Under the pieces are notes generated by a model. The model searched no databases, was not told the DNA's origin, and saw nothing but the letters and a program-made list of their open reading frames with translations. From contig CAMYZK010000124.1 in NCBI GenBank assembly GCA_947303825.1, positions 1 to 7,095 of the forward strand: a stretch of 7,095 nt of DNA, in the 5' to 3' direction. The position numbers were made by a program, and so were the translations under genes. Positions 6,182 through 7,095 of this stretch are shown one piece after another (the first letter of the stretch is position 1; each line of letters starts with the position of its first letter). This stretch comes from an uncultured Prevotella sp. (GTDB lineage: Bacteria; Bacteroidota; Bacteroidia; Bacteroidales; Bacteroidaceae).

Positions 6182-6199
6182 TTTTAAGAGACACTTGTG
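6182..6199 (-). repeat. IS terminal inverted repeat, right
   Basis: Complement reads CACAAGTGTCTCTTAAAA, partner of 5053-5070. It ends one base before the right target duplication. Confidence 0.8.
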
Positions 6200-6208
6200 A
6201 TTAATCAT
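6200..6208. repeat. Target site duplication, right copy
   Basis: ATTAATCAT, identical to 5044-5052. Only one base separates it from the ATG at 6210, so the IS inserted in the ribosome-binding/5' leader region of the gene that follows. Confidence 0.85.
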
Positions 6209-6209
6209 T

Positions 6210-7095
6210 ATGAAAAAACTGTTAGCTTTAATCCCACTATTGTGCTTCGCACTGGGTGTGCGCGCTCAGTTTACACCCGTAGACCACGGCAACTACCAGC
6301 CGAATGACCGTACAGTGGTGTTTTTCGACCTGACGGTCAATGGCACTCAGGTTGATCCGGATTTATTTGCCAATTCTTATCAGGTGGCGGCCTTCATTGG
6401 CGATGAGTGTCGTGCTATTGCCGATGTTCAATACGTCGACTTGGGTAGAACCATTATTCCTTACCTTATCATTGAGGTGAATGGCAACTACGATGGCGTT
6501 GCATCCGACAATGACAAACCTATCACCTTCAAACTGTTTGACCGTGCCAGTCAGGGTACATATCCATTGACTTGCGGTTCAGAGATTACATTTGGTTCAC
6601 AGGTTACTTACGGTGAACCCTCTAGGAACCACGTACAGCTGTCGGTGACAATTCCCGACTTTAGCGGTGAGACTAGTATTATCCTGAACGATATTACTGT
6701 TACTGTGGGGCAGAGCGTCACCCTGACAGACTATGTCACAGTGTCTCCGGCCGGTGCCCTGCTGCCCGAGGAGCGCAGTTGGAGCTTAGGCAACTTTGCA
6801 AACTATGGTTCTATCAGCGGCGATGTCTTTACGGCTGGTCAAACCCCCAAAAACATAGAGTACACACTCACAATTCCTGATGGTATGGAACCTACGGGTG
6901 CACCCAAGACCAAGACCTATACTGGAACAATCAACATCTGCTCACTTTTGACTTTTGCGCAGTTTAGCGGAACCGTGACCGATGAGCAGGGAGTGAAGTA
7001 TACCGCCAATGACGACGAGACCACCTGCAAAGTGTCTGGGCACGAAGACAATTACAGTGCCACCATCGTCATTCCACAGACATTCCAAGGGAGAA
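6210..7095 (+). CDS. Secreted protein with Ig-like segments, 3' end outside the window
   Basis: Open from the ATG at 6210 to the window edge, 295 complete codons. A Sec signal peptide is clear: MKK, a hydrophobic core (LLALIPLLCFALG) and a cleavage-like VRA-Q at residue 19/20. Residues of about 25-150 form a beta-rich domain with VFFDLTVNGTQVD, YQVAAFIGDECRAIADV, YLIIEVNGNYDGVASDN and ITFKLFDRASQGTYPL. I associate this pattern with large secreted Bacteroidales proteins in which a measured quantity strand is followed by an FIGDECR-like strand. From about 155 an Ig-like stretch follows (ILNDITVTVGQSVTLTDYV to WSLGNFANYGSISGDVFTAG), then a second repeat-like segment. The function is unknown; a cell-surface or exported role is likely, and a C-terminal sorting domain may lie outside. 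Its natural promoter was separated by the IS. Confidence 0.85.
   Translation, partial: MKKLLALIPLLCFALGVRAQFTPVDHGNYQPNDRTVVFFDLTVNGTQVDPDLFANSYQVAAFIGDECRAIADVQYVDLGRTIIPYLIIEVNGNYDGVASDNDKPITFKLFDRASQGTYPLTCGSEITFGSQVTYGEPSRNHVQLSVTIPDFSGETSIILNDITVTVGQSVTLTDYVTVSPAGALLPEERSWSLGNFANYGSISGDVFTAGQTPKNIEYTLTIPDGMEPTGAPKTKTYTGTINICSLLTFAQFSGTVTDEQGVKYTANDDETTCKVSGHEDNYSATIVIPQTFQGR

Larger units (their letters stand above)
5053..6199 (+). mobile_element. IS4-family insertion sequence, internally deleted (1147 bp)
   Basis: Bounded by a perfect 9-bp direct repeat. The ends form imperfect inverted repeats: left CACTGTTGTCTGTTAAAA, and the complement of the right end CACAAGTGTCTCTTAAAA, 14 of 18 matching. 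The single gene inside is an IS4/DUF4372-type transposase lacking its central catalytic part, so the element cannot move by itself but could be moved in trans by an intact relative. The left 200 bases before the transposase are non-coding and AT-rich. Confidence 0.88.

Noticed and set aside
5155..6208. Minus-strand ORFs of 198 and 205 residues
   Set aside because: Shadows of the IS4 transposase, which is recognisable on the plus strand.

Overview
The window looks like an accessory stretch next to a core gene in a Bacteroidota chromosome, most likely a Prevotella-type Bacteroidales. This rests on a high-GC alanyl-tRNA synthetase of that flavour, on several promoters of the Bacteroidota type (TTTG, about 19 bases, then TAnnTTTG), on an IS4-family element with the DUF4372-type transposase typical of gut Bacteroidales, and on a secreted protein with a Sec signal peptide and Ig-like segments. 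The genus is inferred, not shown.

Layout, left to right. (1) 1-2514: alaS, missing its first codons. (2) 2533-3098: two small genes, DUF4160 and DUF2442, overlapping by ATGA. (3) 3153-3377: a roughly 225-base structured non-coding element, copy 1. (4) 3395-3937: a small PD-(D/E)xK-like nuclease resembling a CdiA C-terminal toxin domain. (5) 3944-4160: a dense intergenic hub with a bidirectional terminator, a candidate small RNA on the minus strand with its own promoter, and a strong plus-strand promoter. (6) 4161-4380: copy 2 of the structured element, beginning almost exactly at the predicted transcription start. (7) 4379-4990: an AT-rich multi-span membrane protein of unknown function, followed by a short signal-peptide-like ORF. 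(8) 5053-6199: a 1147-bp IS4-family element with imperfect terminal inverted repeats and a perfect 9-bp target duplication, whose transposase is broken by an internal deletion. (9) 6210-7095: the start of a secreted protein that runs off the window, with the IS end sitting directly before it and probably supplying its promoter.

The most notable signal is the pair of structured RNA elements. They share a long block of identity at the 5' end and a long 3' hairpin. Between these lies a stem whose sequence is completely different in the two copies, yet each copy folds and is capped by a different stable tetraloop (GCAA in one, TTCG in the other). Compensatory differences also occur in the basal helix. 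This is the signature of a selected RNA structure rather than a plain DNA repeat. Each copy directly precedes an accessory gene (nuclease, membrane protein), so the two may be long 5' leaders or stand-alone RNAs carried as part of RNA-plus-gene modules. I do not recognise the family.

The genes do not form one obvious pathway. Copy 1, the DUF4160/DUF2442 pair and the nuclease lie on one strand with no terminator I can see between them and could be co-transcribed up to the terminator at 3948-3970. Copy 2 has its own promoter and leads into the membrane protein.
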